Part shown: piece by piece, positions 5,171 to 6,829 of the stretch
Layout of the letters: each line of letters opens with the position of its first letter
Position numbering within the stretch: position 1 is the stretch's first letter
NCBI GenBank assembly: GCA_031289445.1
Contig: JAITPL010000197.1
Span: forward strand, 1-6,829
Length of the DNA stretch: 6,829 nucleotides
DNA from: Tannerella sp.
GTDB taxonomy: Bacteria > Bacteroidota > Bacteroidia > Bacteroidales > Tannerellaceae
Direction: 5' to 3'
Notes under the pieces: model-generated
Told to the model about the DNA's origin: nothing
The model's database searches: none
The model's input: the letters and a program-made list of their open reading frames with translations, nothing else
Translations under genes and position numbers: made by a program

Positions 5171-6820
5171 ATGCTAGAACGTTTTTTAGAGCAGACGACC
5201 TTCGTGTCGCAGGAAGATTTCCGTAAGAATTTCAAGATAAAAGCTCCCGAAAATTTCAATTTCGGTTATGATGTGGTGGACGCATGGGCCGCCGAGGCTC
5301 CGCAAAAGAAAGCTCTTTGCTGGACTAACGACAGGGGTGAGCATAGAGATTTCACCTTTGCCGAGATAAAGGACTACAGCGACCGCACGGCCTCTTATTT
5401 CCAGTCGCTCGGCCTGCGTGCGGGCGATATGGTGATGCTGATACTGAAACGCCGCTTCGAGTTTTGGTTTGCGATAATTGCGCTGCATAAACTCGGCGCA
5501 ATCGTCATCCCCGCAACGCACCTGTTAACCAAAAAGGACATAGCCTATCGCGCCAATGCAGCCAACATCAAGATGATTGTTTGCGCCGGCGAAGAGGCCA
5601 TCCTCGAACATGTGCGCGAAGCATTGCCCGCCTCGCCTACCGTCGAGACGCTTGTATCCGTAGGCCCTGTTTTGGCCGATGATTTCGACGATTTCCACAA
5701 GGGTATAGCCAATGCGGCGCCTTTCGTCCGACCGGAGCATGTCAATACCAACGACGATACTTTCCTGATGTATTTCACTTCGGGCACGTCCGGCGAGCCT
5801 AAGATGGTTATCCACGATTTCCTCTATCCGCTCGGACATATCACTACAGGCAGTTTCTGGCACAATCTCAACGAAGACAGTCTGCATCTCACTATTGCGG
5901 ATACAGGCTGGGGCAAAGCCGTCTGGGGCAAACTCTACGGCCAGTGGATAGCAGGCGCCGCAGTGTTCGTTTACGACCACGAGAAATTTACTCCCGCCGA
6001 TATGTTGCGTATGATTCAGGATTACAAGATAACTTCCCTCTGCGCGCCGCCGACCATCTTCCGCTTCCTTATCCGCGAAGACTTGAGCCGCTACGACCTG
6101 TCCTCGCTCAAATACTGCACTATTGCAGGCGAAGCGCTTAATCCGTCGGTATTCGACGCATTCTATAAACTGACGGGTATCAAACTGATGGAGGGCTTCG
6201 GACAGACCGAGACAACACTCTCGGTTTGCACTTTTCCGTGGACTACTCCCAAACCCGGCTCAATGGGACTTGCCAATCCGCAATACGAGGTCGATTTGCT
6301 GCGTCCCGACGGCACAAAGGCCGAAGACGGCGAGCAGGGACAGATTGTGATACATATCGACAAACGGCCTGTCGGTTTGTTCAAGGAATATTACCGCGAT
6401 CCGGAGCGTACTCTCGAAGCAATGCACGACGGACTGTATTACACCGGCGATGTGGCATGGTGTGACGAAGACGGCTACTACTGGTTTATAGGTCGCGCCG
6501 ACGATGTGATAAAAAGTTCGGGCTACCGCATAGGGCCGTTTGAGGTCGAGAGCGCCCTGATGACGCATCCGGCCGTTGTAGAATGCGCCATAACCGGCGT
6601 ACCCGACGAAATACGCGGCCAGATAGTCAAGGCAACCATAGTCCTGTCGAAGGAATATGCGCCGCGTGCAGGCGAAGAACTTATCCGCGAGATACAGGAA
6701 CATGTCAAGCGCGTAACCGCTCCTTACAAATATCCTCGCGTCGTCGAATTTGTCAGCGAACTGCCTAAAACTATAAGCGGCAAAATCCGCCGCGTCGAAA
6801 TACGCGAGAAATCAGCGTAG
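5171..6820 (+). CDS. AMP-forming acyl-CoA synthetase, acetyl/medium-chain (ACSM-like) type
   Basis: A complete 549-residue adenylate-forming ligase that converts a carboxylate, ATP and CoA to acyl-CoA, AMP and pyrophosphate. Motifs: phosphate loop TSGTSGEPK (residues 203-211), a tryptophan-rich ADTGWGKAVWGKLYGQW (243-259) that is typical of acetyl- and medium-chain synthetases, IAGEALNP (318-325), GFGQTE (342-347), YTGD (424-427), GRADDVIKSSGYRIGPFEVE (441-460; the hinge and CoA-side motif) and PKTISGKIRR with the catalytic lysine K538. All key residues are present, so it should be active. The N-terminus lacks the longer cap of true acetyl-CoA synthetase (about 650 residues), and together with the GYRIGPFEVE form this favours the ACSM/butyrate-CoA ligase branch; acetate, propionate, branched or aromatic acids remain possible. 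It follows the cupin regulator by 12 AT-rich bases and is probably co-transcribed with coaE, which makes its CoA. Only nine bases follow the stop, so no terminator can be judged. Confidence 0.93.
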   Translation: MLERFLEQTTFVSQEDFRKNFKIKAPENFNFGYDVVDAWAAEAPQKKALCWTNDRGEHRDFTFAEIKDYSDRTASYFQSLGLRAGDMVMLILKRRFEFWFAIIALHKLGAIVIPATHLLTKKDIAYRANAANIKMIVCAGEEAILEHVREALPASPTVETLVSVGPVLADDFDDFHKGIANAAPFVRPEHVNTNDDTFLMYFTSGTSGEPKMVIHDFLYPLGHITTGSFWHNLNEDSLHLTIADTGWGKAVWGKLYGQWIAGAAVFVYDHEKFTPADMLRMIQDYKITSLCAPPTIFRFLIREDLSRYDLSSLKYCTIAGEALNPSVFDAFYKLTGIKLMEGFGQTETTLSVCTFPWTTPKPGSMGLANPQYEVDLLRPDGTKAEDGEQGQIVIHIDKRPVGLFKEYYRDPERTLEAMHDGLYYTGDVAWCDEDGYYWFIGRADDVIKSSGYRIGPFEVESALMTHPAVVECAITGVPDEIRGQIVKATIVLSKEYAPRAGEELIREIQEHVKRVTAPYKYPRVVEFVSELPKTISGKIRRVEIREKSA

Positions 6821-6829
6821 AGAGGCAGC

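Overview
The window looks like chromosomal DNA of a member of the Bacteroidota, most likely order Bacteroidales. Three things point there: the NusB protein is about 308 residues long, more than twice the enterobacterial length; the gene order nusB-yajC-ybbR-coaE is one I know from Bacteroidales; and the intergenic regions carry -7 boxes of the TAnnTTTG type read by the Bacteroidota primary sigma factor, with no clear Shine-Dalgarno sequences. I could not search a database, so genus is left open.

Layout: (1) Positions 1-1625, minus strand: an almost complete long-chain-type acyl-CoA synthetase reading out of the left edge, missing only its last few residues and its stop. (2) Positions 1626-1719: a compact divergent promoter region. 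(3) Positions 1720-5158 and on to 6820, plus strand: six tightly packed genes, nusB, yajC, a YbbR/CdaR-like membrane protein, coaE, a helix-turn-helix plus cupin regulator, and a second acyl-CoA synthetase of the acetyl/medium-chain (ACSM-like) type. Gaps are 50, 14, -8, -4 and 12 bases, so at least yajC to the last gene should be one transcription unit. A second promoter candidate lies just before yajC. No RNA genes, mobile elements, CRISPR arrays or convincing terminators were seen.

How the genes fit together: the front of the operon is housekeeping (transcription antitermination, Sec translocon accessory, envelope/c-di-AMP-linked YbbR). The back is about coenzyme A: CoaE performs the last step of CoA synthesis, and its stop codon overlaps the start of a small-molecule-sensing regulator that is followed by an enzyme consuming CoA and ATP to activate a carboxylic acid. 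The divergent gene at the left is also an acyl-CoA synthetase, from a different subfamily. The regulator-synthetase pair attached to coaE is the part most worth following up; the rest is ordinary core genome.
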